Of a DNA stretch of 64,000 bases, positions 45,501 through 60,500 are shown piece after piece. Each line of letters starts with the position of its first letter. The stretch's first letter is position 1. The notes beneath the pieces were generated by a model. That model saw nothing but the letters and a program-made list of their open reading frames with translations. It was not told the DNA's origin and made no database searches. The position numbers and the translations under genes are program-made. The stretch is from Harmothoe impar (taxonomy: Eukaryota; Annelida; Polychaeta; Phyllodocida; Polynoidae). Location of the stretch: contig OX381721.1 of the NCBI GenBank assembly GCA_947462335.1, positions 2,294,001-2,358,000 on the forward strand, written 5' to 3'.

Positions 45501-48500
45501 TGATAAAGATGATTATGTTGACCCTGTACGTACGGTGCGTGGGTTCCGGATGAAGATCTTGGTGCGTCCGTAGGTGTACTCCTGCTCATCCACCAACTGG
45601 TGGTCGAAGATCTCTGCCACCCCGTCACTCGGCATGCCGCGCCACTGAGGCCACGTCATGGGAGACAGCATCTTGTAGCGGTACAGGAACTGTTCATACT
45701 GCTGTCTGAAGGCATAGCCTGCCCGCCGAACACGCAGGTTCTCCAGGAGGCTACAATACATAGGTACTGTGTGAGACATGGGGTATATAGGTATATAGGG
45801 GTATGTAGGTACAGGAACTGTTCATACTGCTGTCTGAAGGCATAGCCTGCCCGCCGAACATGCAGGTTCTCCAGGAGGCTGCAATACAAAGGTACTGTGT
45901 GAGACATGGGGTATATAGGTATAGGTATATGTAGGTACAGGAACTGTTCATACTGCTGTCTGAAGGCATAGCCTGCCCGCCGAACATGCAGGTTCTCCAG
46001 GAGGCAATACATAGGTGCTGTATGAGATAAATGTACAGGAACAGCCTATCAGGACCTACTACAATGAACCTGTTCCCAGTAGATTCACCTGGAGTCGGAC
46101 ACATACTTTGAGACGGACATGTGATTTTGTGGTTATTCAAGCATTTTTAGCCCTTAAAGTGTTATTCTTTCCAACAAACACTAGATGTATGTAGTAGTTG
46201 TACATAAATAGCCTCGAATTTCACTGTCCGTCTCAGGGTATGTGACCGAACATAACCTGCTCTCTCCACACCAAGGTGCTCTAAGAGGCTGAATGACATT
46301 TTTGCTTGAGAATCTATTTCAAACATCTGCATACGTTTCCATATCAACCAATTTATATACTAAATTTTCTCCTAGTAAGCATAGCCAATTTCAAATATAC
46401 AATTAGACAACTGTGACCATAGGAATGTGCTCATTATAACAGGAAGCTCCTTGTATCAGTCCTCCTTATAACAAGATTTCACTGTAATAAGACGGCGTGG
46501 TGACTCACCCGAGGTAGCGTACTTGGTGCATGACCCGCTGGTGGTCGAACACGCCCGCCCGCTGGAAGTCGTTGGGTTTGATGCAGCGGATGTAGTTGGG
46601 GCACTTAGTCTGCAGGTTCTTCATCAACTCGTTCACAGACGACTACAAGATAAGGAAACATAAATTATGGTAATCATGCAGTCATTGCAAAAACATGCAG
46701 GACAGTGCCAATGTCCTCCTTAAATGCCACCAGTCCAGCAGATTCACAAGTGTAGCAGGACCGAATGTCCAGTGACATGTTGGGTTATTCTGAACTCAAA
46801 TAATTTAGTTGGTCTCTAAACCTGAAATATGTTTGTTAATACATCATGTAAATCTATGTATTTATCCTGATTTTGCCATAGATGATCACAAATAAAATGT
46901 ATTTTCAATGGACAAAAATATCTTATACTTAAATTAAAGTACATGAATTGTCAGATATGTGGCTATCCGGTCCATCAAATATGTAGCTGGTCCTGCAGCA
47001 TTGAAAATTTGCAGGACAGAATGTCCTGTGTGATGAAAATGTTTTCACAGAGACTGATCATGGTGACTGGAGCCACAAATGGAGCAGAACTTATGTTAGT
47101 GAAGAACTTTTCTATTGTATTGGTTGAGAACTTTTCTATTGTATTGGTTGAGAACTTTTCTATTGTATTGGTTAAGAAAGTTGACCAGTTTTACATAATG
47201 CCACTCTAATGTCACTCCTAACATTTACCAACTACCTATGGGTATATACTCTTGTCTTTCCTTTTCCTTTTCTTCAGTCCCCACAAAGTATTTGCATGAT
47301 TTTCCAGATGTTTTTCAGTCCCCATAAAGTACTTGCATGATTTTCCAGATCTAAATACATCTGTTCAATATAGCACACAGTAGAAATTGTCTATATATCA
47401 AACTGATTAGCTCCAAAGTTATGCCTGAGGCCTCCCAGTTTCACTTAGGCCTAGTTGTTTTTGTTACATTGTAAAAGGCAGGATGTAGTTGTACAATTAG
47501 ATGTACCGGTATTTAGAGTTCTCACCTTGAACTGGGAACCAGCAGTCGGCGGCCGTCGTAATGAGGACCTCTCAGGGTTACCTAAGGATGACCAATAGAA
47601 AGGTAAACAAGTGTAGAACCCAGTGTAGAAACCATCAAGGAGTTAGCCTAATATTCAATAGTTACCATCAGGCACCAACCACCACTGTACAGGTGAGTAA
47701 CCTGCCAGTGCAAGCAATAGAAAGGTAAACAAGTGTAGGACCTAGAAAAGTGGCATGGTCCAATTCAAATGTGTTCAAAATGTTATTATCATATCATATT
47801 TTGAGGATGGGGTACAATAAAATATCATTGATGGGCAATAGAGGCAATTAAGAGGGTCCCATGAGTACAGAGATATCGCTTTTTACAGTGTATTTTCAAT
47901 GGGTGGACTCATAGCTTGCACTCCAAAAGTCTTCATTTGAGCATAAAACTGATAATTAGCTGAAATCTAAGGCGAATTATGGGATATAATGTTTAATAAA
48001 GTAGATAGGCCACAAAGTATGACCATATTGAACATTTTGGTTCATTTTAAGCAAAATCTATTTTTGAGCCCTAATCATCGGACTATGCCACTTTAAGGAG
48101 TTAGCCTCTTATTCAATAGTTACCATCAGGCACAAACCAGCACTGTACAGGTGAGTTACCTGCCAGCGCGGATTTGGCAATGCTGACCCGAGTATAGATT
48201 TGGGAACTAGACCTTGAACCTGCCCTGTATATGACCTTGAGACTGACCTTCAGGGAAGATGACCTTGAGGAGGGGGTGCTGACAGAGGTACATGGCCCGT
48301 GACAGGTCGCGGTACAGGAGGTCGTTGTTCTTCTCTATGAAGCCTTCCACGTCATATGTCACCTGCAGACAAACAAAACACTTGTAAATAACGTAAAGTC
48401 TCTTATAGAAGCCACTAGTACGCAATTCAGATCGCTACTGCGGTTTATAGAATCAGCCCCAAAGACAAGGTGCGGCTTATATGCGAGTTTATAGATGTAA

Positions 48501-51500
48501 ACTGCAGTACCAAAGTAGCCATAAGTAGATTCTCTGTGCTTATATAATTCCCAAAGTTAGGAGTACAGCCTATATGCTAATTTACATTTATATGCAAGAA
48601 TTTAGAGTGATACCTAAGTAGTCAGCAAAATTTTAATGAGAAATTCTACTTGTTAACTGATTGTATTATTTTGATGAATTACTTGTTTAATATATTCTCA
48701 AAAACAAAGGAAATTGCCAAGTCATTGTGCAAGTACCTGATAATTATATTCATTATAAAAATGACATGTATTTTCTATGATTTGAAGAGCAGGGTTATTT
48801 TCAACAATGGTTTTGTAACTCTATGGCGGAGGGAGGGAGGGAAGCAAGGGTGAAAAGATGACTACGGATTCACTGGCATGGCCATTTCAAGTTATTTCCA
48901 GCACCTGATTAAGACTAAGAGACTTTGGTTCTATGCTACATATACATAACTCACCATGCCAGCATAGTGCACCAAGCGGAAGGCTCCGTGGTGGGGCGTC
49001 TTGTCTAACCGGTTCTATGCTACAACTTATACCACAGCGGGCACGGAGAACGAAGCATTTCACGCCTCTTGGTACACGTACTATAACTACTACATCTACA
49101 TTACTCACCATGCCAGCATAGTGCACCAAGCGGAAGGCTCCGTGGTGGAGCGTCTTGTCTGACCGGTTCTTCTTGCAGCCTCGACTCTCGTAGTGGGGGT
49201 GACCACAGCACATCTGGGTCAGTTTGTTGAGAAACGTCTCGTCTGAAACCGTCCCCGGCCGTAGACACTCCTCATCCAGCATAGCAAGGATCCCTACGTT
49301 ATTCTGCAAAGGGAGACGAAACTGACGGTTTAGCTAGAAATAAAAAATTAAGAATCATTTTGGTGTTGGTGATTGTGTTTATTGATAGATTTTTTTTTTG
49401 GTACAATGAATCAAATCTATTCGTAAAATGAAACTGATAAAGCCACTTAAAAATGATTACTGATCAAATTTGCGGATATCGCCCGCATCCTTTAATAAGG
49501 GACGCTTTTACTTTACAAAAAAATCCTTTTGGCAAAATGTGGCCAAAAATGACCGCAGGGGAAAATAGTTCAGCAAAATCATCTCATGATGATCAATATC
49601 TCAACAAAATTTAAAAGGCATTTTAGTTCTTACTTCCTGATGCAGACCATTCATTACAAGGAAAAAAGAAGAGAAGCCCTCTTGCACCTCCAATAAAAAG
49701 TGAAACAAGGAATTTTGCAAAAAGTATCTGCAAAGATAATCAATTCCAAGCAGCCTATTAAAGTATTTTTTCTTTGATACCAAAAAGTATATCATATATG
49801 AGCAGAAACTGCTGACAACTCGTCCCCACAAGTGGCACCCTCTGTAGTTAAATATAGAGAGTAGCTATTCATCATTCATAAGATTATCTGGTTATGTCTT
49901 TTTTGAAGATTTACATGAGGGATAGTCCAGACTGTGGTAATGTCCATAATAATCCTCACAACACAGCTACAAATTGACTGGAGGTATCGAAGCAAAATTG
50001 ATTAAAAAAAACAACAACCAAGACAACAAAAGAAAGTTCAGAAATGTATATATAAGGGCATAGGTCTACATATAATTTTGCAACTGATTTCAAATTACCA
50101 GTTGATCTGACATTATCATTCAATTTATATTCAACCTGACAATATCACAGAGCTACCTAGAGCTATATATACTGGTCAATATTAACATAATATCCTACAT
50201 TTAATGGTTAATAATAAAACATAATTTATTACATTTATTGGTTAATATTAAAAATAATAGAAGAGAATAGTGTATATCTTAACAATAAATAATCTGTGTG
50301 AAAAGAATGATAATTATATTCGAAACAAATAAAATGCCCCCTATCAAACTAGTTAGCACATTGGATGCAGCTGTGGCTTATACTAGGCATACTATTATGT
50401 CATACTGATTTACAACAAACTTAACATCTGACAGCTATTTATCATCTGTTAACTATTTGCAACTAATTGTTAACTATCTCCTGTGAAGGGGATATCCTGT
50501 ACCTATTTACATGAGTTCTAACAGATATTACAGAACTAGAAATAAAGTTGTAAACACTTAGTTAAGAAAGCAAAGAAAATAAACTTCGAAAAAGAACAAA
50601 ATCTGTCGATACAAAATCTGGCCCCTTTCAAAAAAAAACATATTTAGTAGTATAAGCATAGATCTAAGCAGGTACTCTTGTTCATAGTGTCTTCCACGGG
50701 AAGGCTCTAGGAACCGCGACCCTGACCCAACCTTGACCTTGTACTGGGTTTGGATTGTGCTTCCTGTCCTGTAGAAACCAGCGAGCAGGAACTGGAACCA
50801 AATACAGGAGGAGCTGCCAGAACTCGCACCATACTCTCCGGTTCCTGCTCTCTGGTTTATAGGGGGTAAGAAACACTGTCCAAACCCCAGTAAAAGGTCA
50901 AGGTCAGGTCATGGCGGCCATTGTCTGAGGTGAGTACAGGTTATGTTAGCCGGGCTGTGATTGGTTAGTTTACTCACCTGTTCGTGCTGCGTGTACATTA
51001 GGAACACACTCAGGCTAGTTACATTAAGCTAGATCTCTTGCATAGTCTTGCATACAATTTAAGACAATATATTATCTTATTACATTTAATGCTATAAGAA
51101 AATGACTTTACACTGCCTACAATATTAGGGTGTACCCTCTGACTTCAGTTCTATTTGGAATATTTGAAAAATTCTTTCAGTTATGAAAAGCCAGAATCAG
51201 TAGGACATCAGGTCCTGCAACACCAGTTATTCTGCCAGACCAGAGCCATTTCAGGCTGACATTGCCACTGTCTGGCAGGATTTGGCAAAGACTGGTTTAT
51301 ACCATGTGCTTGTGGTCAAGTACTTAGATGACTGGATTAAACCAGTGAAATAATTTCTCACAGGCTTCCTACAAAAAGGTCAGATTGCAATTCCATGACT
51401 TTCCATGACAAAAAGTTACAATCTTCTACCACAGTATTAACCATACCGTCTTAATATAGCACCAGGGGGAAAAATCTCAAAAGCAAAAAACATACATTCA

Positions 51501-54500
51501 AATACATTTTGTTGTTTCTTTTTCTCCCTTTTACGATATGTTTCAGTAACTTGCCTCAAAATTTCGCAAAGTTCGATGACTTTCCTGACAACTTTATTTT
51601 CCATGACTTTCCATGATGCATAGGAATTACTGTAAAACCCTTCGTCTAAGACAACCCCTTGCTTTGAGTTTGAAATTTGTCTTATATGAAAGATAAATGG
51701 CAAGATAACTTCTTCTTAAAGGTGGGGTTTTGCGGTACACAATGAGCCTGGCATGCTGTGCGTTGGAGCCTGGTACCTCTACTTTACCAGAGATGTAAGC
51801 AGTCCCTGTCCCAGCTATAGGAGGGGCTTAGGCCACACTTTTTTATCCTTAGTGTTATGGACACCATAAAGTATGGAGGACAAAATAAAGTAAAGTTTTG
51901 TCTTTCACATTTTACCACCTAAAATCTTTAATAATGGCCCGATTTACACACCGTAAAAAAACAGACATATGGCAATTTAAAATTGTATTTTTATTGCAGG
52001 GGTTTTCATGGTAGTGCGGCGGGCCCGTAACCCAAAGAATAAAAAAAGAGTGGCCTTACCTATTCACTCCCAGAACTACCAATCCACATTAAAGTTAGAT
52101 ACAATGTTATAAAGTATTAAAGACCATCACTTAGGTCAGTTCATTGTACTATGCACAGTGTTAGTGGTCACATGAATACACGGTATTGTGAGCCGAGTAT
52201 CAATCCACATTAAAACTAATGTCTTATCATATCAGAGACCTCAGCAAGTCTACAGAAGTGTGTCAATAAGGTTCTTGTTTCATGAGACGAGTGCACAGTG
52301 TGTTAGTGTTCACCACGAGCCCGGTTATTGAGGATGTAAAATGGGTTTTGGTGAGCCCCAGTAATTGAGTGTAACACCGGGGTTTAATGGAACCTACTGG
52401 TTTATGGTGGAACCTCAATGAGTCGGCACGGCTGAATCCCTAATGTAAAAATCATACGTGGATGTTTCTCATTTAAAGCATTTTGAATCATATTGTACCC
52501 CAGAATTGTTATTTTTGATCCCCAAATTAATATTTTTGATCATGTACCTCATCTGGCATATGGCCTAATAAGCACATTCCTTCTTTGACAATGTGCGTGA
52601 ATAACAGCAAATACGTTGAATGTAAACGGGTAATTATGAATAAACCTTTTCTTAAATTTACCGCACCCTATTTGATTCTTCTTGAGAAACCCTCAAAGAA
52701 CTGCCTTAAAAACTAACACAGGCCACAACATCATTTATTCAAAAACAGTTAGCCTTAGCTTGTAAGAACACTATAGTGCTTAAAGATGGGTTAGGAGCAA
52801 ATCTTGGGTCGATTTTTATTTTTCAGTTTTTCAAGGTAGTTGTGTTCATAATATCCCTATAAATATTGACCCCAAATTAGCTCCTAGCCTATCTTTAAAT
52901 GTGCAATGCCCTTGTCGACATAATGATGCATAAATGCAGGGATGAGTTACTAGCCAGAGCTGCATTCATGTATCATGACAATAGACGACTTCATGCATTA
53001 AAGCACTGCATGAATATTTGCATTTGATTCGATTAAATCTGATTAAAGGAAAACTTTAAGCATATTTAATTCAAATAAATGCCACTTAAAGTCAATTAAA
53101 TGTTGTTAAGGCCTTTTGGGGACATGCATGCAGCTAGCCCTGACAGTGTTGGGGGAGGCAGACTTACCTTCTCTATAAGATCACAGATGACGGCGTTGTT
53201 GAAGTAATCTACATGGATCCACTCAATGCCCTGAAACAATCACATGTACATGTTTACGATAAAAGATTTACTATGCTTAAGTATAGGAAGCATTGAATAC
53301 AATGGGGATAAATTAAAGGGATATCCCAGTGTCTATGCCAGTGATATATAGTGTTTCTTTCCTGAACTAATTTTTGACTGATGCTGCCAGCTAGGACTAT
53401 GTGGGTACTTATGGTTGATGGGTAGTTATGCAGTATGGTATATACAATGTGGTTACTAGACCTATAATCTTTTGCATTTTGGTTAGCACATAAAGGACTC
53501 TTGGAATGGGTGGGATTCGATCCGGCAATCTTTGGCTCTAAAGTCTGGTGCCCTAGGACCAGGGCTATCTTGGCAGGTGATGATTGAACCTCATAGTAGG
53601 TTAGTGTTATTCAGATAGAGATAAGCCAAAGAACTAGGACTTTCTTTTAAATTTATTTTTCTAATTCTGCTGTGAATCTTATGTTTTCCTATGCCTACTT
53701 GTTTTTATTGTTTAGACATATTACAGATTATCTCATGTATCCATCAGAGAAGATTGGTTAGGATATTGTTGGTCAATTTCTCACAAAGTAGGAAGATGTT
53801 GCGCTATTTACAAATCGTAACACTGACCTCCTTGATGTACTCGTCCTGCTCCTCCTTCAGGGTGAGTTCTATGAAGATTTGTTGTAGTTTCTCGTTGCAG
53901 TAATTTATGATGAACTGCTCAAAGCTGTTGTGCTGCAAAGTGTGAGAAATGGTGGATATCAGTTCAATGCATCAGAATTGATAAGTTATTAAGAGGGACA
54001 CAGTTTCTTAGAAAATGGAGATTTTGGAGACCCTCAGACTCGAACCCGGGGCCTCTGGCCTGCAAGTGATTGCTCTACCATTGAGCTACATCCCCTTGTC
54101 CTATCAGATAGACCGTGTCTCATGTTCCTGGATCGGTATGGTACAGAGGGGGGCGGGACACCCCTTTGCAGGTTCATCACCAGAGCGCGAGTAATCAGAG
54201 CCCCTACAATATCTTAGATATTAATTCAAATGAAACTCAAACTCTCTCTCTGAGTGTCATCAACACTCACCTCAAAAATCTCAAAGCCGTAGATGTCAAG
54301 GACGCCCATACACTTTTTTCTTCCTCTCGATCTTACCTGAAATATGAGTTTTAAAAGATGAATATTCCAATTATAACAGCACAATTTTAGGCCATGTAAT
54401 GTTGTCTGTAAATAAACGACAATTTGAAAATGGCCAAATTTCCCCCTCAAGTGTTGTTCATTCATTTTCTATTGCTATTTCAGCCTTATTACAGTAGAAC

Positions 54501-57500
54501 AGTTGATTTCATGATGAACAAGACAGTCCCATTGATTTGAGCAGAGAACGCCATATTTCACTCCTCCATGAAATGATCTTCACCTGTACTTAACAGCCTG
54601 TGAGAAAGTGAACCTTTGTCTATATATTTTCTTAAATTTGAGGTTGTCTTATTGTCAGGGTTTAAGTTGTTTGTTGTTTGTATTTCATTTATTCATCCTG
54701 GCAAGATGTATTGCCTGCAAGACCGTGTTGTTACAACACCAGTCTCTTATAATATATGGAATAGCAAGAAAGTGCATATTTTATAGGTACTACTATGTAT
54801 ACCTTACCTAATCCTTTATAAGGACACTTTATGTTAGAATTTTGAAAAGTTGAATGATCATTTAGACCAAAAGAAGGTTTACAGTGAAATACAATAATTT
54901 CTTAGACACTTACCCGTATGCTGTCGTTGATTTTGTGCACCAGCCACGTGAACATCCTTGTGTACATAGCTTTGCATAGCGCATCCCTTGCATAGGTGGC
55001 CTGTTCAAAGATACAAGATATAATTATTGTTTAATGCACCAATTGATATTGTTTTTGTTTTAAAATCAGTACAGGCATAACAATGATTTTTCAAGCTTTC
55101 GACATGTGGAATTTTATCAAAATTATGTAAAGTATACAATGTGCTTTTTCGTCATGCTGAGAACTTGTGAGTATATTGAAGGGTACCTACCTCAACAGAG
55201 CCGAGGTCCGTCTTGACGCGTTCTCCCGACGTCTCGACTGTTCGCTGCGTCAAGGCATTTATTAGCGTGCCTACGTCGCAGTCCAGCAGTTCACACACTT
55301 CATACACCTCTGTAAGCAGAGGTAGTTAGGCATAAAGTCATGGTATACTAAGGCCAAATGTAGTAAGGCATAAAGTCATGGTTTACTGAGGCCAAATGTA
55401 ATAAGGCATAAAGTCATTGCTTACTGAGGCCAAATGTAATAAGGCATGAAGACATGGTTTACTAAGGCAAAATGTAATAAGACATGAAGTCATGGTTTAC
55501 TAAGGCCAAATGTAATAAGGCATGAAGTCATGGTTTACTAGGGCCAAATGTAATAAGGCATGAAGTCATGGTTTACTAGGGCCAAATGTAATAAGGCATA
55601 AAGTCATGGTTTACTGAGGCCAAATGTAATAAGGCATAAAGTCATGGTTTACTAAGGCCAAATGTAATAAGGCATGAAGTCATGGTTTACTAGGGCCAAA
55701 TGTAATAAGGCATGAAGTCATGGTTTACTAAGGCCAAATGTAATAAGGCATGAAGTCATGGTTTACTAGGGCCAAATGTAATAAGGCATGAAGTCATGGT
55801 TCACTAAGGCCAAATGTAATAAGGCATAAAGTCATGGTTCACTAAGGCCAAATATAATAAGCCATTAAGACTTGGTTTACTAAGGCCAAATTTAAAAAAA
55901 AAGGTGTGTTTAAGGTTACCAGACCCTACCTAGCAAAACAAGGCCAACCCTAGAAAGTGTTATCCAATTTTGAGAAAATATTTATATTTCAAGTAACTTT
56001 GGGGCTATTTCAGAGTCAATTTGATAGTCCATGAGTCCATATTGTGGACAGAGAGTTGGTGCTGAACTTTGTATGTCAATCTTTGGGTACCATTCCTGGC
56101 CCCTGCAGGGATCCCTTTTATTTTAGCAAAAAAAATAACGAGTTACTATAGCAAAAATGATTTTTTTGGTACTTTTCAGGCCAAAGTAAAGAATTTTTTT
56201 TTAAACTGACCTACCCTACGTAGATATTCACATCATGTGACCTGAAACACACCTTTTTTTTTAATGGTCTAAGTTACTTCCCAGTGATAAAAGGCCTCTA
56301 GAACAAGCATGATGCCTTAAGGTATCATATTACAAAGTTCCCCCATTTCCTGACCTTATTTCATTGTCTGCCAAGATATAGCACTGACCGGACGCTCTTC
56401 AATTTGTCAGAGCTACTTGTGAATTTTTCCTTTTTATTATTTTCTTATTTTCAACTTTCTTGACTTTCTCCAGCTTGACATGTGGTAAAATTTCAAGAGT
56501 CTTTTAGATGACTTTCCCTTACTAAATTCCCCCTCCCCCCAATTACAACAAATGTCGCCTTTAACGACATGCCATCCATTGGCCAAAAATACAATTTCTT
56601 GTGTAGATCTATTTAAGATCTGGCACTTTAATTCAATGCTGCATTAGATATTCACGAAGGAAATATTTTCATGGATTTTGAATTCCATGAAATCCGCGAA
56701 AACATGTACAGTGTGAAATAAATTACGATTAATTTCAGTAAGACTTACCATCTTCATTGATGAGTTTACAGCCATCAGTCCCGTCTATATTACTTTGGTG
56801 CTGGAAGTGGATGTTGCCCAACTTGAGGACTGAGGCGACCAATCGGAACACAGCTACTATCTCATCACGGCTAAAACCTATCACCGACATCGCTGTCTGA
56901 AACAAGAAATGCCATTGGTAGAATCAAAGAGCAAACAAGACTAAGAGGGTGCAGTCACCCAGCAGCCCAAGGTTTTTGGCAATGGTGGAAGATTATTATG
57001 ATACATTTACTTGAAAACATCCTAGAGATGCATGAAAATTTAATATCTAAAATTGTAATGGGCGTAATAGGGCTAAAAAATCGTAACACTTAGCATCCCT
57101 GGATATGTATGTATATATGCTTTATGTAATAATCCCTTGAAGAAAACTTTATGAGCAGATTTGAGAACTGACCTTGGTTTTGAGGAATGTCTCTTTGTCG
57201 TATTGCGACTCTATGTGGGCGGAGGCGCCGCCTAGCTTCAGGAAGGAATACTGCTCAGGGTTTCGTTGAAGTTTTAAAGATTCTGTAAATGTAAAGGGAG
57301 GAAGTTGTTGTAATAAAATGTGACCTTAGAATGTAATATATATATGTGCATTATCAAAATTATTTCTACAATGATGTTCTCAGGATACCGGATAATTTAT
57401 TTATCAAAGGACTTAATGTCACTGTGAATTCACAAAATGCCAAATAAAGTTAAATTGTTCTAAAAAAAAGAAAAAGAATAGCAACTTTTTGTAATATTCT

Positions 57501-60500
57501 GCAGCAACTTAGCTCTACCAATGTACATTGGTGTACTTTTATTAACAGGAAACTCCTTAGGCAATAATATGTTCATTAAATCACAAAATTACTTCTACAG
57601 TTTGGATCTAAACCAACATGGCTACCTTTATACATGATGAAGACAAGGATGTAAAAGCACTATGCAGCCACTAAAGGGTTAAATACCAATTTTCTTCAGA
57701 TTCTAGATTTTACTTTCAAACACTGGAATAGTATAACATCTAGGGGATGGGGACAGTTAAATAGTCTCCATGGCAGGTGAGAGGTAGAGTGTATTTTCAA
57801 TAAGTGGAATACATTTGTTTCAAACTGACCATATATTGGACAATAAGATCGAAATTAAACAAAATGATGTGGAATGAGAAGAAATGTTATAGTTAGAAGC
57901 AAAAGTATAGTACGGTAATTGTGAACATCCTGGCTCATTTTTAGGAGATTTTTGATCCCCAATAATCGGATTGACAAACTTTAATATGAATCATAGTGAG
58001 CGTCAACTTACTTAGAAATGTTGTATCTGCGCCGGCTAATAATTGGTAGAATATGTGGAAGCTCCTTTCTCCTTTACTTTGTACAGCTACCCGCGACTGC
58101 AACACAAACATGCTTTTCCATTTAAATAGGGCCCAAAAACAGAGGTTTGTTTCAGGAAACATGGGAGAAATCTTTTTTAATCAAAAAAAAATCATGAATG
58201 TACTAGCCAGCCTCTCTGATTAACCTAAAATTGACCAGGAATGGGTAAAAATACGGAAGTTTCTTCAAATTGCATAAAATATTGCATGAAAAAATGTAGG
58301 GACGGCCCTGTTTGGATAGGCTCGGTCGGGTGACCTGAAACAAACCTTTTTTTGGGACCTAGGTATATTGACACTAATTATATAAGTTACAATCTCCCCC
58401 GAGGATGTCATTAGATGAAATGAAATATATAGATTTATAATAATAAACATTTGAGCCTAGTTTCCATGGCTATTTCATGGTTAGTGGCATAGTGTACAGA
58501 ATGCAACATTACACTACAGGGATTATATTAAAAGAAACTAATTTCCTTTTTAAATCATTAAAAGAAAATTCAAAATTATAGGACTTGAAAATATTAGAAG
58601 ACTTCATTCTTGCCATTAGAGTTCGCAAGACCATTTATTCACTTAAGACACCGAATGCACATGGCTCGCCTTTCGACAATTTTCGATGTGCTTTTTGAAG
58701 ACAGCCCCCTACTTTATAATTTTCTACAATAAAATTTGTCAGGGATAATATAGGATGCAACTTACCTTTTCAAGTAAATCTAGACATGGAGAAAAAGATT
58801 TGCAAATATTAGTTTAATTGTCAAGAGTTATAGAGAATTATAAATAGCATTTTCCAAGTTCTCGTATAAACAATGTTATCTTTATATTTTACAAGACTGT
58901 GCCATGCCACTGGTAGGCTATCTTATACATGTATACATCATGATACTGCTAATGTATTAAAGTTAGAGCCCACTCATACAAATACCCATCGGGAAGACAG
59001 TGCATATTATTCACATTCACAGATCTAAAAGTGATCAAGGATATCTACTTACAATTTGTGATGACTCCTCCGATTGGGTCCCCCTTGAAGTCAAATTCTA
59101 TGTCCATATACTTCCCCTGCAAATATCAATTTTTGAATTTAGGGGGTGGGGGGAGGGGAAATTCCTGGAGAAAATGTGTGTACATACTTTATGGAAGCCC
59201 CCATGTTCTCAAATAGATGAATCAGTTTATGAGCGGGGTCTGCCTATGACTGGGGTTTTACGGTTTTCGTGTTTTCTCTAAGTAATATTAAACCTGGTTT
59301 TGTCCCGGGTTCCCCATCATCTCGTTATGTTGAGTGATCACTCAGCTGTTACGGCCAGAGCATTTAAAGAGAGGAAACCGCCTTAATTCATTTGTCGGTG
59401 AAATCAGACTTCTTGGCCATAGCTTCCTTGATGATGAATTTATTTTTTTGAATTTTATTTCATTTTAATGAAATGTTTCCTTTTTTAGATAAGATAAGCA
59501 CCAGAGCAGTAATCTGTCACATGTTAGCCCTTTAAGGACGGATGTTACTAAAAAGCAACAATTGTAATCATGATGCACCATTACCGCCCCTGCGGGTAAC
59601 TCGCTGGGGCTGTATTGGTGCATCATGTGCCCCTTTGGGAGTGCATCAATCCCATTGGGTTGGCATGCAGCCCTGGCAAGTTACTCGCCCTGGCTGCATT
59701 TATGCATCATGACGACCAAGGGCATGATGCATTAATGTCAATGTCCCATTTTCATTGCTAGTGGTGCAGCAGGACGGATGGTGAATGTGGCGATTTATAG
59801 AAAACTACCCCCTTGTTAATCTGGCCTAGGGCTGCCTATACAAATGTTTCATCGCCATTTTTGTGGTGAATACTTGGGTGTTTTCTAGTCTAAAAAAGCA
59901 GTTGCTTGCATGGGGGGCTGCTTTATAGTTTGAATATATGCTCAATGTGCTTATTAAGTAGAATAAGGTGGATGGGGAAGGTCCTTGATTCTACAGATAC
60001 TGAAATATACAATCTAAAACACAAAGTAACTTACAAATCGAGAGGAGTTGTCGTTTCTGTGCGTTTTTGCGTTTCCAAAGGCTGCAAAAGAAAGAATAAA
60101 GTTAACATCAACCCCTTAAAGATACAATACCAGCTAATTTCAGGTCATTTTCTCATTCTAGGTTCATTAGATGCTATGTATAACTGCTTGGCCATGTGGA
60201 AACTTTGGAGGCTCTCATTTATCAGTTAACATAATAAAAATACAATATCTTGCCCCAAATGAATAGCTGTCCGCCGACACAAATGAGAATCAGCTAGGGG
60301 TACATTATGAACAATCAAAACACATATGCTATCACAGTGAACTCATAGGCTACAAAGAGCCCTGAATTCAGCATTTTATTTAGATTCCATAGCAAATGGT
60401 AAAAGGGTTTGTCAATTGATAAGGAAATGACTAATGGAGGTCTATATTGGGTTTATTTCATAACTTTATTTTGGGTTCAGGTGGTAATGTATCTTTAAGG

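Noticed and set aside
45809..46004. Alternative complete exons for the converter
   Set aside because: The copies stop after 70 bases and have no donor, so they cannot replace exon q.
50682..50876. 64-codon frame in the exon l/m intron as an alternative exon
   Set aside because: There is no myosin similarity, exons l and m join in frame without it, and it overlaps the inverted repeat.
53505..53600. Another tRNA-related SINE fragment (GGATTCGATCC)
   Set aside because: Only a B-box-like match is visible; too little to call.
54030..54110. A genuine tRNA-Ala gene
   Set aside because: A and B boxes are present, but the acceptor and anticodon arms do not pair properly, and the module is part of a repeated element.
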